64,000 nt of DNA from Curtobacterium poinsettiae (GCF_025677645.1 NZ_CP106879.1:2852001-2916000), one strand, 5' to 3'; shown: positions 51,724-62,358, counted from the stretch's first letter. Notes: generated by a model not told the origin, from the sequence alone. Made by a program: numbers and translations.

Positions 51724-52593
51724 ATGCCGAAGCCCCGCACGCCGCGTGACCTCGCCGACGCCCGGTTCTCGCGCGACCTCGACGAGACCGCCGACGAGCT
51801 GGTGGTCGGCGAGGGCGTCGCGCTCGACGTCCAACCCGCCGGACTCGTGCTGCGGCTCGCGGCCGCCCTGCTGGACGGCCTGTGCGTCCTCGTCCTGTTC
51901 GTGCTCGCGCTGTTCGGCGTCTCGCGGCTCTGGCCGAGGGGACTCGAACCGGCCTGGGGCGCGGCGCTCGGCATCGCGCTGCTCGTCGTCGTGCTCGTGC
52001 TGGTGCCCGCGGCGGTCGAGACCGTGACGAAGGGGCGGAGCGTCGGACGGTTCGCCACCGGCACCCGCGTCGTCCGGCTCGACGGCGGTGCGATCGGCTT
52101 CCGGCACGCCTTCACCCGGTCGCTCGTCGGCCTGTTCGAGCTCTGGATGACCTTCGGGTCGGTCGCCCTGCTCGTCGCACTGTTCGGCAGTCGGCCTCGG
52201 CGCCTCGGGGACCTGCTCGCCGGCACGATCGTGCAGCACGAACGCCTGCCGAAGCAGCGGGACCCCGAGGTGCTGCTGCCCCCGGAGTTGACGGCGTGGG
52301 CCGGCGTCGCGGACGTGTCGGCGCTGCCGCAGCGGTTGGAGAACCGCCTGGGTGCGTTCTTCCGCGGGGCGGCACTGATGCGCCCCGAACTGCGCGAGGC
52401 GGCGGCGCAGACCCTGGCGGCCGAGGTGTCCGCGTTCGCGAACCCCGTGCCGCCCGTGCCGCCCGAGGTGTTCCTGGCCGGGGTCGTCGTGCTGCGGCGT
52501 CGACGGGACGTGCGGGCGCTGGGGGCCCGAGCCGAGCTGCTGTCCCGGGCCGGGGCGACCGCGGCGGCGTCCCCGCCGGGGTTCCCGCGCTGA
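51724..52593 (+). CDS. RDD-family membrane protein
   Basis: 289 aa. The RDD core is residues about 36-175: GLVLRLAAALLDGLCVLVLF (the family's first segment with conserved Arg and Asp), WGAALGIALLVVVLVLVPAAVE, TKGRSVGRFATGTRVVRLDG, and the final FGSRPRRLGDLLAGTIVQHE. The C-terminal 115 residues are soluble and helical (LENRLGAFFRGAALMRPELREAAAQTLAAEVSAF). Function of RDD proteins is largely unknown (some are transport or Na+/H+ exchange related). It is divergent from the SpoIIM gene, 42 bp away, sharing a promoter region. Confidence 0.88.
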   Translation: MPKPRTPRDLADARFSRDLDETADELVVGEGVALDVQPAGLVLRLAAALLDGLCVLVLFVLALFGVSRLWPRGLEPAWGAALGIALLVVVLVLVPAAVETVTKGRSVGRFATGTRVVRLDGGAIGFRHAFTRSLVGLFELWMTFGSVALLVALFGSRPRRLGDLLAGTIVQHERLPKQRDPEVLLPPELTAWAGVADVSALPQRLENRLGAFFRGAALMRPELREAAAQTLAAEVSAFANPVPPVPPEVFLAGVVVLRRRRDVRALGARAELLSRAGATAAASPPGFPR

Positions 52594-52629
52594 CGCGCAC
52601 CGCGGCGCGGCGCTGGGACTGCTCGCACG

Positions 52630-52690
52630 ACACCGGTGTTCGCACTCCGAACACCCGCGTGCGGGGGGTGCAACGTGCGAACACCGGTGT
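52630..52690. repeat. Inverted repeat with ACACCGGTGTT arms, second copy
   Basis: Arms of 16 bp (ACACCGGTGTTCGCAC and its exact complement) with a degenerate inner copy (GAACACCCGC.../GGGGGTGC). Its organisation matches the 34055 element, with AACACC/GGTGTT words at both ends and inside. It lies between the convergent RDD and ahcY genes. Confidence 0.9.
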
Positions 52691-52735
52691 TCGGCGGAAG
52701 CGGAAGCGGAAGCGACAGCGGCAGCCCCGCTCCGC

Positions 52736-54214
<1,479 letters not shown>

Positions 54215-54318
54215 GCCCACCAGTCTTCCATGCCGGGAGGCGCGGATCACCAGCAGATCCCGGTCACGTCCCACGGGCCTCCGGTCCGACCACCGCGGCA
54301 CGTCGCGGACGCGAGCCG

Positions 54319-54534
54319 TCAGTCGGCGTCGCGCGGCAGCGGCTCGCGCCGCACCACCTGCCAGCCGCGCGGGACGCGCAGGGCGGCAGCGTGCCGGGCG
54401 CAGAGGTCGTAGCCGTGCGGCTCGACCCGGGTCGACAGCGGCCCGACGACGACCATGGAGTCGCCGTAGTCGTACGTCAGGGTCGACGAAGCACTGTTGG
54501 CACACGCCACCTTGCTGCAGATCCGCACGTCCAT
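54319..54534 (-). CDS. DUF3499-family zinc-ribbon-like protein
   Basis: 71 aa. Cysteines C6 and C11 ([11 protein letters not shown]), C45 and nearby H48 ([17 protein letters not shown]) suggest a metal site. This composition and the position between the metallopeptidase-like gene and ahcY identify the DUF3499 family, known from nearly all actinobacteria (Rv3258c in M. tuberculosis) without an assigned function. Divergent from the next gene, 59 bp apart. Confidence 0.93.
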   Translation of the reverse strand: MDVRICSKVACANSASSTLTYDYGDSMVVVGPLSTRVEPHGYDLCARHAAALRVPRGWQVVRREPLPRDAD

Positions 54535-54593
54535 CTCGACAGGGAGCCTAGCGGAGCGTCCGGCGCGTACCCGTCCCCGCGTACGATGTGGGG

Positions 54594-55034
54594 ATGCGTC
54601 GGAAGCCTCGCCTCGTCACCCCGGTCGACCGCGCTCGGGGGCGCTCCCGGCACGGCCGCGGTGGGCGTTCGAGCGTGACCGGGCCCGAGCTCGCCCCGAT
54701 CATCACCCGTGCCGAGGCGTTCGACCGGATCGTCGGCGACAGCGCGCACTACCTGCTCGGTCTCTGGCCCGAGGAGCTCTCCGGCGTCGTCTTCCAGGTG
54801 GCGGACATGCCCAGCGACACCTCGCTGCCGGAGGAGATGCCACGCTGGCGGATCGACCGCGACAGCCGCCGCGTGACCGTCTTCCGGATCCCCGTCGAAC
54901 GGGTGAACCGGAGCCCCGAGAAGGACGACTCGGACCGCCGCATCATCATCGAGACCGCGGTGTTCCGCGCGGTCGGCGAGCTGATCGGCAAGGACCCGTG
55001 GGACCTGGCACCGGACCGCTACCGCCACTGGTGA
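54594..55034 (+). CDS. Metallopeptidase-family (DUF1025-like) protein lacking HExxH
   Basis: 146 aa from the ATG at 54594; a GTG 6 bp upstream is possible. The N-terminus is basic (RRKPRLVTPVDRARGRSRHGRGGR), and the conserved core reads ITRAEAFDRIVGDSAHYLLGLWPEELSGVVFQVADMPS. The region that in related proteins carries HExxH reads IIIETAVFRAVGELIG here, so the usual zinc ligands are absent. Gene order with DUF3499 matches Rv3258c-Rv3259, which suggests a conserved non-peptidase role. Confidence 0.85.
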   Translation: MRRKPRLVTPVDRARGRSRHGRGGRSSVTGPELAPIITRAEAFDRIVGDSAHYLLGLWPEELSGVVFQVADMPSDTSLPEEMPRWRIDRDSRRVTVFRIPVERVNRSPEKDDSDRRIIIETAVFRAVGELIGKDPWDLAPDRYRHW

Positions 55035-55077
55035 GCCGCCCGCGCCGGTCCGACCGCGCCGGCCGTCGTGCCCGGCG

Positions 55078-56487
55078 TCAGGGGTAGACGCGGACCGGGG
55101 TGGAGACGTCGGTCGCCGGCCGCACCGGGAACCCGGCGATGCCGTCGGCCCCTCGGTAGGTCACGCCCGCGACGATGCCCTCCGTGCCGGTCAGCGTGAG
55201 CTGCTTCGCGGTCTGCACCGGGAGCGTCACGGTCGCACCGGAGAGGATCTCCAGCGTCCGACGCTCGTCGCCCGACCGCACCGTGACGGAGCGGTCCTGA
55301 CGGGTGGGGTTCACGAAGTTCAGGCGCACGCCCTCACCCGGGGCGATGGCGGTGATCGTCCGGTCCCCCAGCGGCTCGGCCGAGGCGAACCACCCGAGGT
55401 CGGTGCCGCTGCTGGCACCGTCGGTCGGCGTCGTGGTGCGTGCACCGGTGACGACCGGCTCGGTCGAGGTGACGGTGAACGAGTACCGGCCGTCCGGGAA
55501 GTCGTCGAGCGCGACGTCGGTGACGACCCCGGGCTCGGCGGTGGCGTTGACGGTCGTGCCGCCGCCGTCGGCCGTGCTGATGCCGAGGGTGACGCGGGCC
55601 GACTTCGTGCCGGGGACGAACAGCCGGACGATCGGCGCCGCGTCGGCCGTGTCGTCCCCGCGCTGGGCGGCCTGCGCGTCGGCGAGGGCGACGGCGGGGA
55701 TGACCTGCGAGCGGGACGGGGCGGCCCCACCGGAGACGATGTCGTAGCCGCCCGGGGTGAGGGTGCGGACGACGGACTCCTGCATGTGCGCGACGATCTG
55801 ACCGCCGGACGACGTGACGTGCACGACGGTGGAGGCGGCGTCGGACACGAAGCCCGACAGCGGGACGACCTTCTGCGTGTTCGGCGCGACGACGATGCCG
55901 GTGGTCCCGGGCGCGCTGACCGTCCCCGAGCCGTCGAAGATCGTCAGGTCGACCGTGGCGTTCACGTCGGTCGGGTTCGAGAGCGTGACGAGGCTCGTCC
56001 GACCGGTCTCCGTCGAGCCGCCGACGAGCCACGTGGACTGGGTCGGGTCGTCGCACGAGGCAGCGCCCGCCCCCACCAGGTCGCCGCTCGAGACGCTCTG
56101 GAAGCTGCTGCCCGCGACCTGCGGCGTCGTCTCGCCAGCGGGGGCCGTCAGGAGCCGGGGGTCGCTGCCGCCGGTGGTGGAGGGGTCGAGCGAGGACCGC
56201 TCGACCGTCGAACCGGTCGTCGCCGTCGCGACGGTCGCGGTACCGACGGTGCTCGCCTGCGTCGCGTCGTTGCCGGCGTCGTCGGACAACCGCAGCGCAC
56301 TGCCGGCGCAGACGCGCTCGGCGGCCGCGGGGACCGGCGTCACGGTGCGCCCGGCCGGTCGACCCGGTTCGGACTCGGTGCCGATGGCGTGAGCCGCGGT
56401 GACGGCACCCGCGGCGACGACGACGGCGACGGCCGTGGCGGTGCCGCGGACGATCCAGCGCCGGACCGAGGACGGGTTGGTGCTCAT
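55078..56487 (-). CDS. DUF5719-family secreted or anchored protein
   Basis: 469 aa. The N-terminus has one hydrophobic segment after two arginines (RRWIVRGTATAVAVVVAAGAVTAAHA), acting as a signal peptide or anchor. The rest is extracytoplasmic, Thr/Ser/Val/Gly-rich and beta-strand-like, with two cysteines (VCAGSAL about 60, ASCDDP about 145). Repeated motifs such as VTLSNPTDVNATVDLTIFDG and LNFVNPTRQDRSVTVRSG suggest tandem Ig-like modules. It overlaps the glycosyltransferase start side by 4 bp (ATGA), so the pair should function together at the cell surface. Confidence 0.85.
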   Translation of the reverse strand: MSTNPSSVRRWIVRGTATAVAVVVAAGAVTAAHAIGTESEPGRPAGRTVTPVPAAAERVCAGSALRLSDDAGNDATQASTVGTATVATATTGSTVERSSLDPSTTGGSDPRLLTAPAGETTPQVAGSSFQSVSSGDLVGAGAASCDDPTQSTWLVGGSTETGRTSLVTLSNPTDVNATVDLTIFDGSGTVSAPGTTGIVVAPNTQKVVPLSGFVSDAASTVVHVTSSGGQIVAHMQESVVRTLTPGGYDIVSGGAAPSRSQVIPAVALADAQAAQRGDDTADAAPIVRLFVPGTKSARVTLGISTADGGGTTVNATAEPGVVTDVALDDFPDGRYSFTVTSTEPVVTGARTTTPTDGASSGTDLGWFASAEPLGDRTITAIAPGEGVRLNFVNPTRQDRSVTVRSGDERRTLEILSGATVTLPVQTAKQLTLTGTEGIVAGVTYRGADGIAGFPVRPATDVSTPVRVYP

Positions 56488-59321
56488 TCGTCGCGCTCCT
56501 CGTCGAAGGTGGTGGCGGGTTCCTCGGCCTCGATGACGTTCGAGGTGGCACGGCGGCGGCGCGGGGCCGTCGGGACCGCGAGCAGGGCCGCGGCGCCGAA
56601 GACCACGCCGAGCACGACGAGGTACAGCACGTGGGTGGCCTGGGTCGCCGCGGAGCCGGAACGGGTGCGGTCGACCTCGCCCTCGTAGTGGAACAGCTGC
56701 CCGTTGGTGGTCTCGCCGATGCTCGTGAAGAGCGCGTTCTGGCCGATCGCACCGGCGGCCCGGTCGTGCACCGTCTGCGCCTCGGGGTCGTCACCGGCGT
56801 CGTCGATGAGCACGAAGCTCACGCCGAGCTCGCGGAGCGCCGGCCGGGGGTCGTACCCGCTGCGGCTCGCCAGGTTGCCGGCGAGCGTGGTCAGCCGGGC
56901 GCCGGACTCGCTCAGCCGGAGTGCGGTCGCGTCGAGCGTCGACTGGTCGTCCAGGGTGGACCCCTGCCCGCGCTCGAGCGTGACGGCGAGCGAACCGTCG
57001 TCCTGCGGGACGACCACGAGCGTGCCGACGTCGGGGTTCGCCTGGGCCTCGGCGTTGACGTACGCGCTGAGCACCCGGCCGGTGGTCGGCTCGATCGTGG
57101 CGGTGCCGAGGTAGAACGCCGCGAAGGCCGGAGCCACGGCCACGCCGGCGAGCACGGTCGCGACGAGCCCGGTGACCGGAGCGGCCTTCGGCAGCACGTC
57201 GATGCCGATGCAGGCCGCGACCACGAGGGCGAGCCAGTACACGGACAGACCGCTGCCGGGCCAGACGATGGTGGTGGTCGAACCGACACCGGTGACCGTG
57301 ACGTGGGTGGCGGCGAAGGCCGTGGCGAAGCCGAGGAGCGCGATGACGAGTGCCGAGCCCGCGACCGCCCAACGGTGGCCGAGCATCGCCCCGATCGCGG
57401 CGGCGGCCACGGGGAGCGCGAGGACGGCCATCACGATCGGCAGGACCATCGCGACCAGCGCGAGTCCGGACGTCGCGGGGAGCCAGCCGCTCCAGTCGGG
57501 CAGGGGCTGCCCGATGGCCAGCTGGAGCGCGGACGGCGCCCGGGTCGCGGACGGCGCGCCCGGGTCGGCGAACACCGCGAGCAGGTTGCCGCGTGCCGCC
57601 TGCGCCAGGATCAGCGGCAGGAAGAGCACCGCGGTCGGCACCGGGATGAACAGACGACGGTGGGCACGGCGCCAGCCGACCAGGAGCGCCACGAGCCAGC
57701 CGACCAGCAGGACCGGCAACAGTGACGGTGCCGAGGCGGCGACGACGGCGAACAGGAGCGACGCACCAGAGGCCCAGGCCCACGAGCGGTGCGCCTCGAG
57801 CACGGCGACGAACAGCCACGGCAGCACCAGGTGCGCGATCACGGCGCCGAGGTGTCCGGTCGTCACCGCGCCGACGAGCGACGGGGCGATCGCGTACAGC
57901 GACGCACCGATGACCGGCGCCCAGGTGCGGGTCGTGACCTTGCGGACCGCGAACCAGGCGCCCAGTGCGGACAACGGGAACGCGACGAGCATGACGAGCA
58001 CGACCGCGGTGGAGGGCGACCAGAACACGATCGAGCCGAGCACGGCGAGCACCGCGGCGAAGGGGTCGGACGGGCCGGTGAAGCCCGTGCCGAGCGAGTG
58101 GAAGCCGTACCCGACGTTCTGCCAGAGCTGTCCCGGGGTCGCGGAGAGCGGCAGGAGTCCCCCGCCGGTCAGGGCCGGCGACCCGAGCAGCGGGTAGAGC
58201 GTCACGACGCTGAGGACCGCGGCGGCCAGGACCACCCAGATGCCGCCGTCGCTCAGGAACGACGCCCGGGCGATCGGGGCGTCCTCCGCCCGGGCGAGTT
58301 CGACGTCCCGCGAGGTGGTGCGGTGTTCGTGCACACGACGCCAGCTCACGCGGAGCGGTTCGACCGCCGCCCAGCCGAGCTTCTTCGTGCGGGCGAGGTT
58401 CTTGCGCGCGCGCCCCGTGCCACCACCGAACGCGACGGCGAACGCGGCGGAGAGCTCGGGGACCACGGCGGCGGGGTGCTTCGCGACGAGGTGACCGAGC
58501 GCGCGGCCGATCGCGAACGGCACGAGCGTGAGCCAGTGCAGCCAGACCAGCGCGGCGGGCGCGTACGTCATCCGACGGTGCAGCTGCGCCTGCCGGTGCA
58601 TCCGGACGCGCCGCGCCTCGGACACGCGCTTGCGACCGAACTCCTCGATCGGTCCCGCGCTGGTGACCCTGGCCTCCGGCACGAGGGCGACGCGGTGCCC
58701 GGCGAGGCGGACCCGCACCGAGAAGTCGAGGGCCGCGTCGACGTCCGGCAGCGCCGGGTCGAAGCCGCCGAGCTCGTTCCAGACCGAGCGACGCACGAGC
58801 ATGCCGCCCGCGGCGACACCGAGCACGTCGGTGTTGCGGTCGTGCTGGCCCTGGTCGAGTTCGTCCTGCACCAGCACGATCGACCGGCCGAAACGGGTCA
58901 TGCTCTCGCCGAAGTCGCGGATGACCGAGGGATCGTCGTCGGCGACGAGCTTCGGACCGGCGACGACGACCGACGGCGCGATCTCGACGGCGGACAGCAG
59001 GTCGGCGAGCGCGGTTGGTGCCGGCGCATTGTCGTGGCCGAGGATCCACAGCCACTCGTCGACCGGCTCGTCGGTCGCCGCTGGTGGCGCGCTGCGTTCG
59101 CCCTGTCGGACGGCGTCACCGAACGCGGTGCCGGCGGGCAGCCGGACGAGCTGGGCAGACCCGCCGAAGGACAGTTCGGCGGTCGATCCGTCGGTCGTGC
59201 CGACGTCGACGACCACCAGATTCTCGGGGTGGCGGGTCTGGGCGGCGAGCGCGTCCAGGGTCCGGTCGAGGTGGGCCGCCCCGTTGGCGGCGACGAGGAT
59301 CGCGGTGACTCTGGGCTGCAT
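56484..59321 (-). CDS. Large membrane glycosyltransferase (GT2 plus polytopic domain)
   Basis: 945 aa from the ATG at 59321; a GTG 12 bp upstream is an alternative. The N-terminal GT-A domain (about 1-230) shows VTAILVAANGAAHLDRTLDALAAQTR, VVVDVGTTDGSTAE and later VLGVAAGGMLVRRSVWNELGGFDPALPD. About twelve membrane segments follow (about 250-760), then an extracytoplasmic tail and a final membrane span (ATHVLYLVVLGVVFGAAALLAV). It is the common actinobacterial neighbour of whiB2 and the DUF5719 gene. Probably makes or extends a cell-wall polysaccharide; acceptor unknown. Confidence 0.9.
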   Translation of the reverse strand: MQPRVTAILVAANGAAHLDRTLDALAAQTRHPENLVVVDVGTTDGSTAELSFGGSAQLVRLPAGTAFGDAVRQGERSAPPAATDEPVDEWLWILGHDNAPAPTALADLLSAVEIAPSVVVAGPKLVADDDPSVIRDFGESMTRFGRSIVLVQDELDQGQHDRNTDVLGVAAGGMLVRRSVWNELGGFDPALPDVDAALDFSVRVRLAGHRVALVPEARVTSAGPIEEFGRKRVSEARRVRMHRQAQLHRRMTYAPAALVWLHWLTLVPFAIGRALGHLVAKHPAAVVPELSAAFAVAFGGGTGRARKNLARTKKLGWAAVEPLRVSWRRVHEHRTTSRDVELARAEDAPIARASFLSDGGIWVVLAAAVLSVVTLYPLLGSPALTGGGLLPLSATPGQLWQNVGYGFHSLGTGFTGPSDPFAAVLAVLGSIVFWSPSTAVVLVMLVAFPLSALGAWFAVRKVTTRTWAPVIGASLYAIAPSLVGAVTTGHLGAVIAHLVLPWLFVAVLEAHRSWAWASGASLLFAVVAASAPSLLPVLLVGWLVALLVGWRRAHRRLFIPVPTAVLFLPLILAQAARGNLLAVFADPGAPSATRAPSALQLAIGQPLPDWSGWLPATSGLALVAMVLPIVMAVLALPVAAAAIGAMLGHRWAVAGSALVIALLGFATAFAATHVTVTGVGSTTTIVWPGSGLSVYWLALVVAACIGIDVLPKAAPVTGLVATVLAGVAVAPAFAAFYLGTATIEPTTGRVLSAYVNAEAQANPDVGTLVVVPQDDGSLAVTLERGQGSTLDDQSTLDATALRLSESGARLTTLAGNLASRSGYDPRPALRELGVSFVLIDDAGDDPEAQTVHDRAAGAIGQNALFTSIGETTNGQLFHYEGEVDRTRSGSAATQATHVLYLVVLGVVFGAAALLAVPTAPRRRRATSNVIEAEEPATTFDEERDE

Positions 59322-59499
59322 GACGGGCGTCACTCTACGGTCTGGAGGCGCGGTGTCGGCTGCGGACGGCGGCGCGCCGTGAACCTTTGGATGCGCTCAC
59401 TGCACGGTGCGGGACGGGCGGAGGTGGCCGCCTTCCGGCGCCTTCGTCGCAGGCTCCTCAGGGGCGCAGTCGCACGGCGCTGGCGCGCCGAGAACGCTC

Positions 59500-59832
59500 C
59501 TACGCCCGTTTCCGCAGCTTGCGGCGTTCGCGCTCGGAGAGGCCGCCCCAGATGCCGAAACGTTCGTCGTTCTCGAGCGCGTACTCGAGGCACTGCGCCC
59601 GGACCTCGCACGAGGTGCAGATCTTCTTCGCCTCGCGCGTGGAGCCGCCCTTCTCGGGGAAGAACGCCTCGGGGTCGGTCTGCGCGCAGAGCGAGTCGAC
59701 CTGCCAGGCGAGCGGGTTCTCCTCGTCGTCGGTCTCCGGACGTCGGACTCCCGGGACGCCGAGCGCCACGGGATCGACGTGCCAGTCCTCCGGAACTCCG
59801 GCGTGGAACTCGGAACCGTTCACCCTGATCAC
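59500..59832 (-). CDS. whiB2: WhiB-family transcriptional regulator, WhiB2/WhmD-like
   Basis: 110 aa from the GTG at 59832 (a TTG 27 bp upstream and a GTG 9 bp downstream are alternatives). After an acidic N-terminal tail, the [4Fe-4S] site has one Cys in LCAQTDPEAFFPEKGG, CxxC in KKICTSCEVRAQC, and one more Cys (ECL-type, QCLEYAL). The GIWGG turn and basic ERRKLRKRA end follow. The tail length and DPEAFFPEKGGSTREAKKIC indicate WhiB2, a regulator needed for septation in mycobacteria and Streptomyces (WhiB). It is 178 bp upstream of the glycosyltransferase. Confidence 0.94.
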   Translation of the reverse strand: MIRVNGSEFHAGVPEDWHVDPVALGVPGVRRPETDDEENPLAWQVDSLCAQTDPEAFFPEKGGSTREAKKICTSCEVRAQCLEYALENDERFGIWGGLSERERRKLRKRA

Positions 59833-60020
59833 CCCTGCCGCCTCGACAACGAACCCCAACTCTTGCGGCCGTTGCCTGTAATTACAGCGGTGTCATTCGC
59901 CTGAGTCAAGTCGCGGATCATAGAAGGCACTGACCGCTCCAGCGTGTCATGTCCCCCGTTTGGGCGTGTCGGACCGCTCGGGTGGGCGTTCCGGGGGACA
60001 ACTGACTCGTCCTCAGGCGC

Positions 60021-60983
60021 TCAGGAGGCGCTGCGACGGGCCTCCCAGGCGCTCGACACCATCTCGTCCAGGGAGTGCCGCATGGCCCACTCGAGGTCAC
60101 GGGCGGCGGCTTCGCCGGTCGCGACGATGCGGGCCGGGTCGCCGGGGCGTCGCGGCGCGATCTCGGGCTCGAAGGCGATCCCGGTGCCCGCCGCCATGGC
60201 GTCCATGATCTGCCGGACGCTCACGCCGTCGCCACTGCCGAGGTTGTAGGCGCGCTCGAGCGGGTCCCCCGCCTCGAGCTTCCGCGCGGCCACCGCGTGC
60301 GAGTGCGCCAGGTCGGCCACGTGCACGTAGTCGCGCACGCAGGTGCCGTCCGGGGTGGCGTAGTCGTCGCCGTTGATCCGCGGCGTCCGGCCGGCGAGCA
60401 GCGCGTCGAAGACCAACGGGAACAGGTTGTGCGGGCTGGCGTCGTACAGGTCGGGCTCCCCCGAGCCGACGACGTTGAAGTACCGGAGCGACGTGGTGGT
60501 GAAGCCCGCGGCGACCTCCATGTCGCGCAGCAGCCACTCGCCGATGAGCTTCGACTCGCCGTAGGGCGACTCCGGGTTCTTCGGGGTGGACTCGACCACG
60601 GTCTCGACGTCCGGCGTGCCGTAGACCGCCGCGCTCGACGAGAAGACCGCCTTGGTGACGCCGGTCTCGGCCATGGCGCGCAGCAGGGTCGCCATGCCGG
60701 TGACGTTCTGCTCGTAGGTGTGCAGCGGGCGCTCGACCGAGACGCCGGCGTACTTGAACCCCGCGACGTGCACCACGCCGGTGACCTCGTGCTCGCGCAG
60801 GGTGCGTGCGACGAGCTCACCGTCGAGGATCGTGCCCTCGACGAACGGCACGTCGTCCGGGACGAACGCGCGGAAACCGCTCGACAGGTCATCGAACGCG
60901 ACCGTGTCGATGCCGGCCGAGCGCAGGGCGCGGACGACGTGGGACCCGATGTACCCGGCACCGCCGGTGACCAACCAACTCAT
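60021..60983 (-). CDS. galE: UDP-glucose 4-epimerase
   Basis: 320 aa from the ATG at 60983. An extended short-chain dehydrogenase: N-terminal GGAGYIGS (about 7-14), substrate helix VHVAGFKYAGVSVERP, catalytic SSSAAVYG followed by YGESK (Y...K), and the C-terminal CVRDYVHVADLAHSH and YNLGSGDGVSVRQIMD. It converts UDP-glucose to UDP-galactose for surface polysaccharides. It lies between whiB2 (189 bp, no gene) and manA, on the same strand as both. Confidence 0.95.
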   Translation of the reverse strand: MSWLVTGGAGYIGSHVVRALRSAGIDTVAFDDLSSGFRAFVPDDVPFVEGTILDGELVARTLREHEVTGVVHVAGFKYAGVSVERPLHTYEQNVTGMATLLRAMAETGVTKAVFSSSAAVYGTPDVETVVESTPKNPESPYGESKLIGEWLLRDMEVAAGFTTTSLRYFNVVGSGEPDLYDASPHNLFPLVFDALLAGRTPRINGDDYATPDGTCVRDYVHVADLAHSHAVAARKLEAGDPLERAYNLGSGDGVSVRQIMDAMAAGTGIAFEPEIAPRRPGDPARIVATGEAAARDLEWAMRHSLDEMVSSAWEARRSAS

Positions 60984-61083
60984 GCTCGCCACGCTAGCGG
61001 ACGTCGGCGACGCCCCGGTGGCGGTGTGCGGCTCCACGCCACGGCGTGCGCGCCCGCGCCGGCCTCGGCGCCGGTCCGCTCCC

Positions 61084-62292
61084 CTAGGCGCCGGTGGCGA
61101 TGAACACGGTCGACGTGATGCCGCCGGAGGAGTCCGCCTCGACCGTCACGTCGCCCTCGTCCGGCGTGATGAAGCACGACTCGCCCTTGCGGAGCAGGGT
61201 CGCCGAGTGCGCGCCGACGAGCGTGACGACGCCCTCGGTGCAGATCGCGATCGACGGCCCGTCGAGCGGAGCGAGCCCGCCCGTGCTCAGTCCCACCGGG
61301 CGGCCGTCGCCGTCCACCCGCAGCAGTGCGAAGCCGACGCCGTCCGGCGCGAACCGGTCGACGCCCGGGGCGATGCGCTCGGGCTCGAGGACCGGGGCCG
61401 GGTACGCGGAGAAGTCGAGCACCCGCAGGAGCTCCGGCACGTCGACGTGCTTCGGCGTGAGCCCGCCGCGCAGCACGTTGTCCGACGGCGCCATCAGCTC
61501 GATGCCGAGTCCGTCGAGGTAGGCGTGGATGTTGCCGGCGGGCAGGTACATCGCCTGCCCCGCGGCGAGCGTCACCCGGTGCATGAGCAGGGAGACGACG
61601 ATGCCGGGGTCGCCGGGCCAGCTGGTGGCCAGGTCGCGGACGGTCGCCGTGTTCGGGGTGAGCAGGTCGTCGTCGAGCGAGACGGCCAGGTCGCTCGCGG
61701 CCTGCACCACGGCGAGCGCGGACTCGTCGGCCGTCTCGAGCCAGCGGACGGTGTCCTCGAGCCCGTGCAGCAGGTGCACTTCCAGCGGACCGAGCCGTCC
61801 GGTGCCGGCGTCGAGCACGCGCACCTCGGCCAGGGTCTCCTCGACGGGGCGGAAGCCGCTCAGCGCCTCGAACCGTTCGCTCAGCGCGACGACGAGCTCG
61901 GGCTTCGGGAACGGGTCCTTGTAGTTGCGGGCCGGGTCGTCGAGCGCGATCCCGTCGCACTCCTCGCGAGCGAACCCTTCCTCAGCCTGCTCCGGGGTGG
62001 GGTGCGCCTGCAGCGACAGCGGTGCTGCCGCCGCGAGCACCTTGAGCAGGAAGGGCAGGCCGGTGCGGTCCGGACCGAGTGCGGTCTCCGGCTCGTCGGC
62101 GATCCAGTCGCGGAGTGTGTCGGCCCCGCCGACCATGGCCGGGTTGACGACGACACTGGGGCTGCCGGCGTGGGCGCCGAGCCAGAGCTCCGCCTGCGGG
62201 GCACCCGTGACGGTGCGGCCGAGGAGCTCCGGGATCGCGGTGACCGAACCCCAGGCGTAGTCGCGGGGGGTGTTCGTGATGCCGAGGAACAT
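61084..62292 (-). CDS. manA: Mannose-6-phosphate isomerase, class I
   Basis: 402 aa from the ATG at 62292. The type I PMI zinc-binding and active-site motifs are LSLQAHPTPEQAEEGFA, NYKDPFPKPELVVALS, and YLPAGNIHAYLDGLGIELMAPSDNVLRGGLTPKHVDVPE. It interconverts fructose-6-phosphate and mannose-6-phosphate, feeding GDP-mannose. It shares strand with galE; M. tuberculosis manA (Rv3255c) occupies a comparable place near whiB2. Confidence 0.96.
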   Translation of the reverse strand: MFLGITNTPRDYAWGSVTAIPELLGRTVTGAPQAELWLGAHAGSPSVVVNPAMVGGADTLRDWIADEPETALGPDRTGLPFLLKVLAAAAPLSLQAHPTPEQAEEGFAREECDGIALDDPARNYKDPFPKPELVVALSERFEALSGFRPVEETLAEVRVLDAGTGRLGPLEVHLLHGLEDTVRWLETADESALAVVQAASDLAVSLDDDLLTPNTATVRDLATSWPGDPGIVVSLLMHRVTLAAGQAMYLPAGNIHAYLDGLGIELMAPSDNVLRGGLTPKHVDVPELLRVLDFSAYPAPVLEPERIAPGVDRFAPDGVGFALLRVDGDGRPVGLSTGGLAPLDGPSIAICTEGVVTLVGAHSATLLRKGESCFITPDEGDVTVEADSSGGITSTVFIATGA

Positions 62293-62358
62293 GGGCCAGA
62301 GCCTACCGGCGCTGCCGAGGGAGTCCTGCGGACGGCGACCGGCCGGTAGCCTGGCGTC

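Noticed and set aside
54215..54318. SAH-type riboswitch upstream of ahcY.
   Set aside because: I could not find the conserved pseudoknot pattern. The region instead holds a degenerate GGGAGGC/GCCTCC hairpin that fits a terminator for DUF3499.
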